In this document: one piece after another, positions 25,022 to 36,909 of the stretch | Numbering within the stretch: the first letter of the stretch is position 1 | Layout of the letters: each line of letters opens with the position of its first letter | DNA from: Cordia subcordata | Taxonomy: Eukaryota; Streptophyta; Magnoliopsida; Boraginales; Cordiaceae | Assembly: GCA_028554755.1 (NCBI GenBank) | Contig: JAPTOF010000002.1 | Location: 9,411,001 to 9,475,000, forward strand | Length of the DNA: 64,000 nucleotides | Reading direction: 5' to 3' | Translations under genes and position numbers: made by a program | The notes under the pieces: generated by a model | What the model was told of the DNA's origin: nothing | Databases searched by the model: none | What the model saw: only the letters and a program-made list of their open reading frames with translations

Positions 25022-28000
25022 TCACAGCCTTTTGGCTTTAGATTCGCTTTTGGAAAGCATCATCGCTGAGAGGTTGTTGACCTGGTACAGAAGGGCAGCA
25101 GAGAACAAGAAGCTGCATTCATAGCCAATAACATTAAATTAGTTTTATGACAATTTATAATTCTTCGAAGAATGTCTGTAGAAGACTAAGAACAATAAAC
25201 TTAGTTCCCAAGCGTCTAAGACGTCAATGTATTTATAAAGGAAGGAAAAAGTGAAAGTTAATATCGCCAACCAGAGCAGTATTTTAATAGAAAAGGTCAA
25301 GCTCAAAATAAGCTCATTGACAGTGTTTTCTCAAGCAAGCCAAAATAAAACTAATGTACCCATAGCATGTGTACGGAAACATCTGGCTTTTTCTTTCCGT
25401 TTCCTTCACTATATCTCACAACAACTCACTGCACGGCAAGCAGCAGCATGAGACTAAGGCAGCTGCCAGGTTCCTCCAATCCCTCTTCTTCTATGTTTTT
25501 GTTCCTTCTCTACCACATCTGTGTCTCTCACCACCCATCTTCCAACTTCCCCCTCCATTCACCAATGATCCCACAAATAAAACCACCATTACACGGTATT
25601 TTGATCTCTCACCACCTCTAGTTCACTCCGCCAAGTTCCCCAAACACACTTACATACAACCACACTCACATTCATCACTATTTTTACACCACCTCAACTG
25701 TTGCACATCATTTTTGTACACACCAAACAGTCCCAGCCACAAAATCATACATAAACAATAAATTCATGCCCTCCCCCACCCCCCTAAGCACACAGAATTG
25801 GGGCAGGGCGGGGGGAAGAGAACCAAGAAAAAGGTCTACGGAACACACATTCTAGGATACACAAACACAACATCCCACCTCACCGTACACTACCAGGCCA
25901 CCTATGTCCCATAAGGAACCACTATTAATCCATGAATATTACCAACACCTGAATTTAACCAATCGTAACCGATGAATTTCATTTAAACAAGTTAAATCCA
26001 TCTAATTATTGAAAGTGGAAGTTTTTTTAATTGTGTGCATGAGCCAAGTAGTAATATGGAGTTGCTCTTCTTCACACCATGACAATCATTGGTCTGAAGT
26101 GGGGATTTTTTTTTGGGGGGGGCGAGGGGACGGGATGCTGGGAAAGGGATCTTAGCAAAATGATGATGGAAAAGAAGAGAGGAAGGGGGACTGAGTCAAC
26201 CTGGGGACATGTATAGGATGAAGATGTGACCCCAGGATTAAGTTAGGTCAGCAAATATGGCATTGGCACTTATAGATAATTAACTCAAGTACACAATCAA
26301 GGATAGCATTATCGACAAACATTAATAACAAAGCAAGTGTTTTAATGACAAATGGGGCATAAAACATAAACCCAAAGTCAAATTTTACTGCATTACCATG
26401 TTGTGATACAGACTCGATGAACAGTGCTCGCAGCAATAAGGGCAACAGCCTCGGCAAATATAACTGCACAGCAAAAGGTAAAGATAGAAATCAATATCAA
26501 AGAACTAATTTATTTCTACACCATTGTTCTTTATCATGTGGCGCTGCAAATAATGACCATCTTCTTAATTACAGGTGCATACCCACAGAATAGCATTATA
26601 TTCAATTCAGAAGTAGCTTCTTGCCTACAAATTAAGTGTTCCCCACTTCCTTTGGGGGAAGTCCCAAATTATGTCAAATGTAGAAAAGACTCTTTCTCAA
26701 GGCCCAACTTCTGGCATTTTCCCACTTCCAAAAGTTCAGAAAATCAAGAAGTTAGTAGTGGCCCCAGATGAAATCCCAGTTATAAGAAACTACATTATAT
26801 ATTTTTGAACTCTAACCTAAAACTTCATAGTAAATCAAAAGGAGACAATCAAGTTGAGACAGGAAGAAAATTAAAATATGTTGAGATGAGTGTAATATTT
26901 GCAATCCTGAAGCTACTCATATTATTTCTTTCCCTGATGTTCCTTTCAGTTCCTTTTTTCCCTTGGATGGCAGGGTTTCAGCTAGTGAATCCAAATTTAT
27001 TGGTCAAGAGAAGTCAACAGAATACCGTTTCAAACCACAAAGGGAACAAAAAATCTGCGAGGAAATGATTAGGCCAGATGATCCACATGGAAGGTTCAAA
27101 GCACACATAAATTCCATTTGCTTTACTATCTTATAATAATTATCTGCCCTTTCCTTTGTCCTACTGCTCTCTCTATCTTTTTTGCTGTTTTCCACTCTTC
27201 TCTTTTTTTCTTGTGTGTGTGTGTGTGTGTGGTAGTGGTGGTTAGGGTTTGGGTTTTGGTTTTGTTTTGTTGTGTTGCTTGGGGGAGGGGGGGGGGTGCG
27301 GGAGTGTTTTATTATATTGTTCAATTTTTGTTTTGGTGGTGGTAGCTACACCCTTTTCCACCTCTTCTTGTCTGAAAATTGTAGTATATTGCTTCCAAAG
27401 ACTTCAAATCAATACCAAACCAATATAACACAAGGTGAAATAGGGAACTGCGGGTAAACCCCAGAATAAATGCGCTGTGAATACTATATACCACAAGGAA
27501 ACAGAACCCTTTCAAGGGAATAACCATAGTTAAGCATCTATCAATCACAACAGCTGTCTTCTGGTTGCACGAATGGACTTTCGCATGACAGATGCACAGC
27601 CACAGAGAAAACGAAATGGTAGAAGATGATTTCACTATTTAAGCATAAAGAATTATGAGCTGCCCATTGCCAAGCTATCAGATCTCACCTATTTAACAAA
27701 CGAAACATTCCATATGACATACACCACAAGAATGGCATAGAAAAATCCTACGCTCCAAAACCTACACTGCATGCTGTATACGAAATTTGATAATATATAC
27801 GTCAGAAACTAAAGGCAAAATGTTTTTCGAGGAAAAACATATTTGCAAATTCTATAATTTTGCATTCCAAAATACTGATACTTCAAATCCTAAGCCCTCG
27901 AATTAAAAATTTCTCCCATTTGTTCAGCATATAGAGCCAAATAAGGAAATATAGATAGCATTACAGGTAAGCTGAAAACAACCCAACCTCCACCCCGGGA

Positions 28001-28947
28001 ACAAATGGAAAAAGGAACAAGAGAGGATGTTGATTATCAGTCAGGTAATATAAATTTTCTTCTCTCATTTCAGATTGCAACGATAAGGCCAGATAGAGAG
28101 GAGAGTGGTGGACAAACAAAAGAAAGGAGAAACTTCAAAAGATCCCATCCACGAAAAAAAAAAGAACTCACCAGCACCCCATCCAGTCTTGTTACCAGTT
28201 GTTTCTTGATAATTTCCAATGAACTGCAAATTAAAAATCAGGTAAACATAAAAATATGACACAATCTACCCATTTATTGCTCCAACAAATGAAGCATAGA
28301 GCCCACCGCCATTCCTGCATGGGTATGTTATGTAATTTGAGGATTTGAAAAATCAAACAAAAATGATTTTCCTGCATGAAAGTGGAAATTCATCGCGAGT
28401 TGATAACTGCTCACCCAGTTAGGGGCAAAAGTTAACCATATACTTGGGCTTTTAAACTATTTTCACTTCTAAGAAGCAAAATATTGCAAAGATAAATCTT
28501 CCTGATACGAAATGCAAATGGTGTAAAGAAAAGGTAAAACTTTTTATACTAAGCAATAAAAAATTATAGAGATTGGCTATCAGATAACACATACATGACC
28601 ATACCTTCCTTTGCTATCAATGAAAACTTCTTACCAATTCACCAAAAAAGGGAAAAAAAAAAAAGAAGAAGAAGAAGAAGAAAAATAATATATCACCATG
28701 TAATAAGGGAATTCAGAACATAAGAATACTCAAATTATCAAATGTAATTATCACACACAACAGAAAAGGTTAAGGGACACCTTTTGCTCACCGTTAGCAG
28801 AAAAAGAAATACTAGAGAACTGGTAAAGCCACCAAGTATGGTGAACAATTCTGAAGATGCTAACTTCCCTCTATACAACTCTTGCACAGAGAGAACAGCA
28901 ACAAATAGAATAAATGAATAAACCATCGAAGTCCCCGGTGCAGCCAT
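25022..28947 (-). CDS. KRTCAP2-like subunit of oligosaccharyltransferase, four exons
   Basis: Minus-strand exons are 28947-28792, 28223-28172, 26463-26397 and 25112-25022 (stop TGA at 25024-25022). All introns are GT-AG and the total of 366 bases gives 121 residues. The product matches the keratinocyte-associated protein 2 (KCP2) family, a small membrane subunit of the ER oligosaccharyltransferase that N-glycosylates proteins. Visible marks are MAAPGTSMVYSF at the start, RGKLASSELFTILGGF (about residues 30-45), FIGNYQET across the first junction, TGWGAVIFAEAVALIAAST, HRVCITTC and a SKSESKAKR basic tail. Three hydrophobic stretches fit membrane helices. The start at 28947 matches the plant form by recall; an ATG seven codons upstream is in frame but probably leader. 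Introns of 568, 1708 and 1284 bases hide the gene from single-frame searches. Confidence 0.9.
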
Positions 28948-28980
28948 GGTTTTCTTGTGGTGGTACATAAAGATTTTACC

Positions 28981-30930
28981 ACTGTAAAATCACAAAATAA
29001 GAAAATAAATTGGAAAGGAATCACACCATTCAATATAGATGGGGAATTAAAGAGAGGACAGTGCAAATGTAATCAGCTATCCATGGAAAGGTAACAAAAT
29101 ATGCATGTTAATTAATTACTTAAATCAACATTCTGAATCTGAAGGACAACTGCAAGCTTGAATTTCTGGATAAAACAACCATAAAGCAGTACTAGTCTAA
29201 AGGCAGGCAGTAAATCAATTCTTAAAAATTAATTCTCAGATATGTAGAACCACTTTGATTTTCCCTGGACGGATTAAAAAACCAGTTCAAATGGATTCCA
29301 ATTTTTCTAATCAATCTAAAAATGTATAATGTAAATCCCAGGACTAAGAAGCAGATGAGTTTTCTAAGCACATTCATTATAACAAATTATAGACGTATTC
29401 CTAATCCTACTATAAGATGTAATGCATATCATGTGGAATCTCTAAAGTTTGTGTCCTACAAAAATTCATTAAATCTTTTGAAAACAGAGGAACAAAATAA
29501 ATTTGCTGCATGCAATACCAAATAATTGTTCAGAAATGCCAATAACATCCTTAAGCAATTATCTACAAAGGCTGCTTACTTTATGTATTACTTAAGGAAA
29601 ATGCTCTCCACTAAGGATTCCATCAAGTCAAAAGAAATTCAAACAGATATAGAATTGATGCAACACATGTAAACCATAATCAATTAAGAGACTTTAACAG
29701 GTTTAGAACTGATGCAATTGATGTACGTTATAAACAGAGTAGACAATCAATTTTTCCTCTTCATATTTCAGAACATCTTAGATGGTGCACGGTATCAAGA
29801 TATTACATTGGCTCTTCCATGTTATGCTTTTCAACTTACATGTGAATCTTCCTAAAAGACACATCAGGACATGTGAAGGTTATACGAGCAAAAATCTCAC
29901 TCAATAGTCAACATAATAACTAAACTTGAAGCAAACAATTGCAAAAGCAACAAAGGAAACAGATACTCTAGTGATGCTAAACATAGCCAAGCATGCAGAC
30001 ATCCAAGTGGACAGGCACCTATAGCAGACACACAAATATCAGCCTCTGGCTACGACTTGCAACAAAAAAGCTAAGGACCCGGTCCATGGAAATTGGGTGG
30101 TCAGTTAGTAATTTCACATGGACCAGGCAACATACTAGCAATCCAGGTCCACCTACAAGCACATAAGACATTTAAATCCGAAATGTCTAACCCTGCTTTC
30201 ACACCAGTAGCCATCCCCAAGTCCAAGTCACTGTAAACCAATCAAAAATGCAATTAAGAACTAACGTCGAACAGGAAAATAGAAACGCCCTCAGACCAAC
30301 AATGACCATATATCACGGATCATCTTTTTGCCAATAATTATGATATTAATATGCAAACTCGGAAATTAAAAAGAAAAAGGGAAATTCATATGAGTTCTAA
30401 ATCTTAGTTGCAAAACAAAATGGACAATCCGCCAGACACCACCACATATGATTAAAAAAAGGGGACCCGAAAGAATCTCTTCGATCTCTTCCACATTACA
30501 AACACAACGTTAAACCTCATTGCCTGATAAGGCAAGCATTTGAACAAGCAAAGTTCTAGATCACAACAAAAACAGAAACCCAAAAAAAAAAAAAAAGAAA
30601 AGAAAACAATTCCAATGCAACTACAACCACACCCAGACCCACAATCAGAAATCAGAATAATTCCCGCCCTGCAAATAGTAACGTACAGCCAGCAAAGCAC
30701 ATAGTACAACACCCATGTACTCTAGCTCATTTCAGAGTTTCACAACAGAAATTTATTAAGGGAAGGGCCTAAGGAAGAAATTATCGCATCTGTGTTGAAA
30801 TCTAAACAGCAAAATTTCCTTTTTCCAAATTGTCAACCTTTGATCAAACATCATCAGAAAATACACACGCATATACGTGTGTGGACACCGAGTTACACAA
30901 TAGAAAAGGGGAGTGAATTGAGAGAGATAC
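28981..30930 (-). other. Probable 5' leader intron of KRTCAP2 gene
   Basis: A good acceptor (TTTTACAG at about 28989-28982) stands 34 bases before the start codon. A donor (GAG then GTATCT) lies at 30931/30930. A leader exon of roughly 70-90 bases (30931 to about 31010) would then start just inside the edge of the MITE at 31,034. No frame in this stretch resembles a protein. The splice sites are seen; their use is inferred. Confidence 0.45.
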
Positions 30931-31033
30931 CTCAGCAGTTAGGAGCCCTAAAGAGAGACAAGTTTTGGATCCAAAGTGAAGGAGAAGGTTCAACACTTAT
31001 CTTTATTACAACATCCCCACCAATTTTTATTTA

Positions 31034-31437
31034 GGGCCCGTTTGACTAAGCAGAAAGTTGCTTATAAGCTAGTAACAAATTAAGTGAGATGTATTTGAAT
31101 AATATATATTTGTAAGTTATTTATGTATTTAATAAATAAGTGTTTATAAATAATAATAATAATAGTTAAAATAATTAAAAGAACATATTATTAATTAATT
31201 ATTTTTTAGGTTGGAGTTATTAATTAATAGCAGTTAAAATTATTTGTCTTTTTAAAGGTAATATTGTCTTTTTGTTGATTTGATCAAGGTCGTAAATTGC
31301 TAAAAAATAAGTTGGTCTAATAGAGTTTTTTTTTTTTTTCTCCCAATTTATAAACTAGCAAAAAGTACTTATAAACTAATTATCCAAATATGTTAATTTG
31401 CACTTTTGGCTTGTAAGCTGGTTAGCCAAACAGCCTC
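31034..31437. mobile_element. MITE at the KRTCAP2 promoter
   Basis: The left end GGGCCCGTTTGACTAAGC and the reverse-complemented right end GGAGGCTGTTTGGCTAACC form imperfect inverted repeats. Interior phrases (GCTTATAAGC, ATAAATAAGTG, TAGTTAAAATAATTAAAAG) match the 12,623 element, so both belong to one family. It sits directly upstream of the inferred transcription start of the minus-strand gene. Exact borders and target duplication are uncertain. Confidence 0.6.
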
Positions 31438-31996
31438 CTACGCTCCTTGTAGGCAAATTAATTTACTAGTAAAACTGGGGGTGATTATTCACTTGTAGTT
31501 GAATCGTACCATATCGATTTTTTAAATAGTTGAATTTATAAAAATTATTAGATGAAACTAAATTAAAATTTGTGTAATGACATGAAATAAATTTTTGCAG
31601 TTTGGTCTCAATCAATCATTGAAATAATCGAGTAACATGTAAGTTGTATATTAATCAAATACTTTATATGATTTGGACAATCAAATAATCGAATTTTAAT
31701 CAAATACCCAAATTAGCAACGTTTGAAATTAGAAGAAAAAGAGAAAAAAAATTGCAAATAATCAAATAATATGTAATATGGCACTATCCCAATTTGTAAA
31801 TAATTTGGATAGCCAAAATTTAACCAAATACCCAAATTAGCAACTTTGGAAATTAGAAGAAAAAAGAGAATAAATATGATTTTGATTTTTTAATTATTTC
31901 AGTTATTAGCGAAACCAAAAAAAGTGCCAAATCTATTCGAATTCTTAGAATTGAAATCAAACTAAAAAGCAAATAACTGAAGCAAAATAGCATTTT
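31438..31996. repeat. AT-rich spacer with a 60-bp direct repeat
   Basis: About 31,691-31,752 and 31,807-31,875 share the text AATCAAATACCCAAATTAGCA, then AATTAGAAGAAAAA and GAGAA, with a few changes. Other phrases (AAATAATCGAATTTT, AATAATCAAATAAT) recur around them. This looks like a decayed repeat with CGAAT/AATCG themes. No coding sequence. Confidence 0.5.
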
Positions 31997-32001
31997 TGGT
32001 T

Positions 32002-32451
32002 TGTTAGTAATTTTCTTTATTTTATGGACTCACATATTAATATACTTGTATATAGGTTTGCTGTCGATTAAAGAAGCCCAGTTGTTTGATCTAATAAAAT
32101 ATTAAATTATATGGGCATGTAGAAATATCGGTAAATTAAGTATGGACCCCATACATGTAGAAACTCATTAACGCCTTGGTTATGATTGATGGACCTATAA
32201 CTAAAGTGTTAACCTAATTATATATAAGGGTTATACCCCTAAGTCAGATACTTATTATTTTTTCTCTCTGTCTCGTCCCAAAGAAGAATACTAGAAATAG
32301 CGTATCAAAGCTTAGAAGATCCTAATCCCTTCAAAAGCTTTCTTCAATGGATCAAAGTAATTATTCTCTACTGTTTATTTAAAGTATCATTGTCTATTGA
32401 TTTACTTGAGATCTTGTAAAGTTTTCAAACAAATGTTAAATTTTTTTGTCA
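32002..32451 (+). repeat. 5' LTR of old Copia
   Basis: 450 bases, from TGTTAGTAATTT to TTTTTTGTCA. TATATAAG near 32,221-32,228 is the likely promoter. Confidence 0.9.
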
Positions 32452-32611
32452 AGTGGTGTTAGAGCAGGGCCTTGTTAAATCATTAGACGTGATTTAAATT
32501 TTATTTTCTGGTATTGAAAATCATCTACAATTCTTATAGAGTTAGAATGATTCTAGATGAGTTTCACAAATTTTATAATTTCTATTAAAGTTTTTGGAGG
32601 ATTAAGGGCAA

Positions 32612-33513
32612 TGTAATGACTTAGGTTCAATTACTAGTTTGTCATCACACTTGAACTTAGAGGTGGCAAAACGGGTTGAGACTCGTGGGTCGACCTGCCT
32701 AACTCGTCAAAAAATAGGGTTAGGGTTGATGATTTAGTGACCCGCCAAATAAACGGGTCAATCTGACCCAACCCGCCAAATAAACGGGTCGAGTTGGGTC
32801 AACCCGCGGGTGACCCGTGAACCATCCAAAATGACCCACATAACCTGCCAACCCCCCAACCCGCCAAACTTGCAAAAAACGACCCATGAACCCGCCTAAC
32901 CCACATAACCCGCCAAAGCGACCCGTAAACTCGTCAAAAATGACCCGCGAACACGCCAAAACGACTTGTCTAACCCGCTATAATAACCCACCAACCCATT
33001 AGGGTCGGGTCAGGGTTTAAAACCCCTGACCCGTTTATTAAACGGGTCAACCCGACCCAACCCGCCAACCCGTCGTAAACGGGTCGGATTGACCCGCGGG
33101 TATCCGTTTGCCACTTCTACTTGAACCTAGCCAATTAGCCTAAAATGCTTAAATTGGTGATGGTAATAGTAGTGAATCCAAACCATTATAAATACTCACA
33201 AATCTCACACAGAACTGTTGTAGGATGGGGCATTACAAACTCCCCCTTAGAGACGTGACGTCCTCGTCGCGACTCAAATACAAACAGAACAGAATCACAG
33301 TCCAGGACCCTTGAGCGGTCTGGAATCCACCCAAGCCTGCTCCGGTACTACCTGTAACAACTTAGGTCCAACTACTGGTTTGCTACCACTACCACTTGTG
33401 CCTAACCAACCAGTCCAAAATGCTTAAGTCGGTGATGACAATAGTAATGAATCTAAGCAATTATAAAGTGCACACAAATTTCACACAGAACCGATGTAGG
33501 ATGAGGCGTTACA
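32612..33513 (-). mobile_element. TRIM-like element nested in old Copia leader
   Basis: Two direct repeats (32612-33237, which includes a later insertion of about 470 bases, and 33353-33513) both begin TGTAA and end TTACA. On the minus strand a purine run (TAAGGGGGAGTT) directly precedes the repeat at 33237, fitting a polypurine tract, so the element lies in reverse. Flanks GGCAA and GGCCA are a 4/5 target duplication. The interior is only 115 bases and non-coding. The expected primer site next to the 33353 repeat is not canonical (GGTAGTACCGG on the minus strand). Confidence 0.65.
32658..33119. mobile_element. hAT-type MITE inside the TRIM LTR
   Basis: The ends are TAGAGGTGGCAAAACGG and, reverse-complemented, TAGAAGTGGCAAACGG. 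They are flanked by CTTGAACT (32650-32657) and CTTGAACC (33120-33127), a 7/8 match of hAT length. The interior is GC-rich for this window and made of dense CCCGCC, ACGGGTC and GACCCG repeats on both strands. No coding sequence is present. Confidence 0.8.
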
Positions 33514-34634
33514 GGCCATAAATTAAGTGTTTGGGGTTGAAAACTATTGATTTTGATTTTGAAGCCAAATTCGGATCTGGATTGTTTTTTGATTTTTTTC
33601 ACAATTTTTTTATTACGTTTTCTGTATACGTGTAATTTAAAAAAAATTGTTGAAGTCGTTTATTGATCGTTCCGCGCTTAAAGGATTTCGATCAAAATCT
33701 GTGAGTGTTTCGCGTGGTGACCTTGCTTTGGAAATCAAAATCAACATTCAAGTGTTATGCGTGCTGTCCGCACTGCTTCAGAAAGAAATGGAAACTGACT
33801 TTTGTTTTTAGTCAATCACGCTGGTGGCTTTGCTTTTAAAGTCCAGATCGAAATTAATTGTTCTGTATGTATGTGTGCAGCAATGGAACCCCAGATCCTT
33901 CCATTCTAACAATAAGCCCTTATCTAATCTATTATGCTATTTATGCTACTTGTCTTATATTAAATAGATTGAACTAATATGTTGCTAAAGTAACTTTTAT
34001 TAGGTAAAATTTATTTATTTTGGACGTGTAGGCATGTTTGTCTATGTAAAATAATTATTCCAAAGAAAAATTATTTTAACCAGATAAAGGATAATCGTGA
34101 AAATGTGATATATTTTGTGATAACTTGCTAGAAGTGTGTTGGTCCAAATAAGGCATATTGGTAGGCCGTTTTGGTAATCAATTTTCATAATCTTTGTGTG
34201 CGAGTACCATTTACAAATTATTATTTCTGTCCAAAGACTAAATAATAATGTTGTGTTAGGTATCTGGAGATGGGCCCACTTGGTGTATATGTGTTTGATA
34301 TATGTTATTTTATTTATCTTCACATATACACACTTTAGGTGGGTGATTAGTTGAGCATTACTTGTTTCTTTTTAGTGTCTTCTATATCTGCCAACATGAA
34401 TAACATTCTTGAGCTTAATGGGACGAACTTTAAGAAATGGAAAGAGCACGTTATGATTGTGTTTGTTTGCATGGATCTTAACTATGCATTACGGCTTGAT
34501 CGCCCCGCAGATTTGGCCAGTAGTAGCACTACTAACCGAAAAGCTGCATACGAGAAGTAGGAACAATCAAATCGCATGAGTTTGATGATTATGCAGCATT
34601 CAATTCCGGAATCCATAAGGGGCGGAATCACTGA

Positions 34635-34926
34635 TGTTGAATGTGGCCCGTATTCTTGGACCCCTTATTCATTTATTACCTTTTGTGGCCCATAATTAAT
34701 TAGTTGCTTAATAAGTTTAGGAAACCCTAGCACTATAAATATGTGGCAATCTTTATTACGTTAAGGTGTGAGAGAGAAACCAAAGTGAGAGCCTTGTAGC
34801 ATTCGTGATCAGTAATAGAATTATTCTCTGTTGCCCGTGGACGTAGGCTTCAAAGCCAAACCACGTAATTTCTTGTATCCGTTATTTCTTCTCGTATTCT
34901 TCGTGTTTGCATGTTTTTCCCCAACA
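34635..34926 (+). repeat. 5' LTR of younger Copia
   Basis: 292 bases, TGTTGAATGTGG to TTTCCCCAACA. TATAAAT at 34734-34740 is the likely promoter. Confidence 0.95.
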
Positions 34927-34929
34927 AAC

Positions 34930-34941
34930 TGGTATCAGAGC
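34930..34941 (+). promoter_or_regulatory. Primer binding site (initiator Met tRNA type)
   Basis: TGGTATCAGAGC begins three bases after the 5' LTR, the standard place and sequence for plant Copia elements to start minus-strand DNA synthesis. Confidence 0.9.
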
Positions 34942-35707
34942 ATAGGTATTAATCCGCTGCAAGGAAAAACAAAACTCATCGTACAAATAACGCTCAACCA
35001 AACAAAGCCTTAGCCAAAATAAGTTTCAAGCCAAACAGAGCCTTGAAATCGCCATTGTCTGCCGAAATTGAAGCTTACGTTTTCATTAACGAAATTGCAC
35101 AATATTGGTACCAAAAGTTTCCTCTCGAAGAGAAGAGTTGATTCGAGGTGCTTGTGTCAAGTTTCGGGGACCGGAATTGTGGTTTTTAAAGCTCGAAGGT
35201 CGCGGGTTGCAAGCTTGACGGAGAAGGCATTTTTCGGCGTTAAATCAGAAATTAATTGATACCGGCGAGGTCTTCGTTAGACAAGGATCATTTTGGTGTG
35301 ATCAGTGTGGAGTTTGGTGGCCGGAGAAGCAAGAAAAAAACGGGTCGGGTTGGCTGCGTGCTTGGGTCATCTAACGGGTGAAGAAGACAAGTTTTTTTTT
35401 TTTTTGGTTTGGGTTTTGTTTCTTTGTTTTGGGTTTCGGGTAGTTGATTTTTTCTTTTGGGTCGGGTAGGAAGTCTTGGGTTGGACTGGGGGGTTTGGGT
35501 TATTATTTATTTTTTTTGGGCTGGGCTAGGTCCGTTTAAAAAAAAAAAAATCCTGTTGGGCTTGGGTCGTGAATCGGGCCAAGGGTAGTGGCCTTGTTCA
35601 TTTGTTTTGTTTTAGGTCTGAAAGTTTTTTTTTTGTTTTTGGGCTTGGCAAAATTTTTAAATTCTGGATTGGGCCTAGTCCAAGAAGAAGAAAAAAAAAA
35701 AACTGTT

Positions 35708-35943
35708 TTGACCTTTGACCGGCGTTGACCAAGGTTTGACCGGGGTTGACTTTGACCATTGACCATTGACCATTGACCAAGGGTTGACCGAGTTTGACCA
35801 AAGCCTTACCCCACGTTTTTCGACGTGCTGACTCCGTTTTTGGGCTCTGTTTTTTCAAATTCTGCTCTGAAGTACGTGTTTAGGGACGGTGTTGACTTTG
35901 ACCAACAAGTTTGACTTTGACCGGTGTTGACCAAAAGTTGACC
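35708..35943 (+). repeat. Array of 17 TTGAC[C/T] motifs in Copia leader
   Basis: Seventeen TTGACC or TTGACT hexamers, all on the plus strand, occur in about 236 bases, some spaced as TTGACCA repeats. TTGACY is the W box bound by WRKY factors. A gap at about 35,800-35,890 separates eleven from six. The gap begins with a 27-base block (35816-35842) that recurs with one change at 35960-35986, so a unit of about 144 bases appears duplicated. Whether any factor binds here is not shown by the sequence. Confidence 0.85.
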
Positions 35944-36024
35944 AGGGGTGTTCCTAAGGTTTTTCGACGTGCTGAATCCGTTTTTGCGATCCATTGAGCC
36001 AAATTCAATCCCAAAGTGTGAGTT

Positions 36025-36909
36025 TTGAGCAAACGAAGATGTCTTCCACAGGTGGAAAGTTTGAAATCGAGAAGTTTGTGGGAGAATGAATTTGATCTTT
36101 GGAGGATCAGATTCAAGGCATTTATGACAATGCAAGGACTTTGGAAAGTCATTGAAGGAGTGATCCCGGAAAAGATAGAACCAGCAACGAGAGAAGAACT
36201 CGAAGCGAAAGCCTTGAGTGCAATACATATGTCCGTGACAAATGAAGTATTGCTGGAGATTACTGAGAAGACGACAGCAGTTGAGGCTTGGAATACTTTG
36301 GTGGAATTGTATGCATCTAAATCTCTCACTAATCGCCTCTACTTGAAGAAACGATTGTATCATCTTAGAATGAAAGAAGGTACCTCACTAAAACAATACC
36401 TTGATGAGTTTACCTCTTGTTTTATTGCTTTGAAGGATGTGGGTGTTAAAATTGATGACGAAGATCAAGCTATGATCGTATTATGCTCCTTACCGCCTTC
36501 ATATATGAACTTTGTGGACACTATGTTGTATGCAGGAGGATAAAATTACTTTTGAAGATGTGATTACTTCATTAAAATCGAAGGATCTTCAAACACATAT
36601 TAGGGACATAGGGAAGAAGTTCATGGGGAAGGTTTAGTGAGTAGAGGGAGATCGGAGAATAGAGGTGGATCTTCGGATAGAAAGAAAAGTAAGTCAAGGT
36701 TAAAATCAAGAGCAAGGAAGCTACGCTGTTTCGAGTGTGGCGAAAAGGGTCACATTAAGAAAAAATGTCCAAGACTGAGAAAAGGAAAGAAAAAGGTGGA
36801 GAATTCAGCTAATGTGGTGGAGAGTCTTGTGATGATGGAGATAACTCGAGTAGTACCGGGAAGTTTTGACTGTGAGTGGATCACAGTGGCAAAATCAATG
36901 GATTCTTGA
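36025..36909 (+). pseudogene. gag of younger Copia
   Basis: ATG 36039 opens MSSTGGKFEIEKFVGE and then meets a stop because of a one-base shift near 36,080. The neighbouring frame continues with FDLWRIRFKAFM, LVELYASKSLTNRLYLKKRL and LKQYLDEFTSCF, the UBN2 gag domain, to a second shift at about 36,540. The zinc knuckle CFECGEKGHIKKKC lies near 36,726-36,770. It is non-functional as it stands. Confidence 0.88.

Noticed and set aside
27004..27345. Frames on both strands with Pro/Thr/His-rich or Val/Cys-rich text
   Set aside because: They translate a TG repeat and a G-rich run inside an intron of the KRTCAP2 gene.
32612..33513. Cassandra-type TRIM with 5S rRNA promoter
   Set aside because: The minus-strand text has only faint 5S-like phrases (GTAGTAC, TTAAGC) without the ordered internal control regions.
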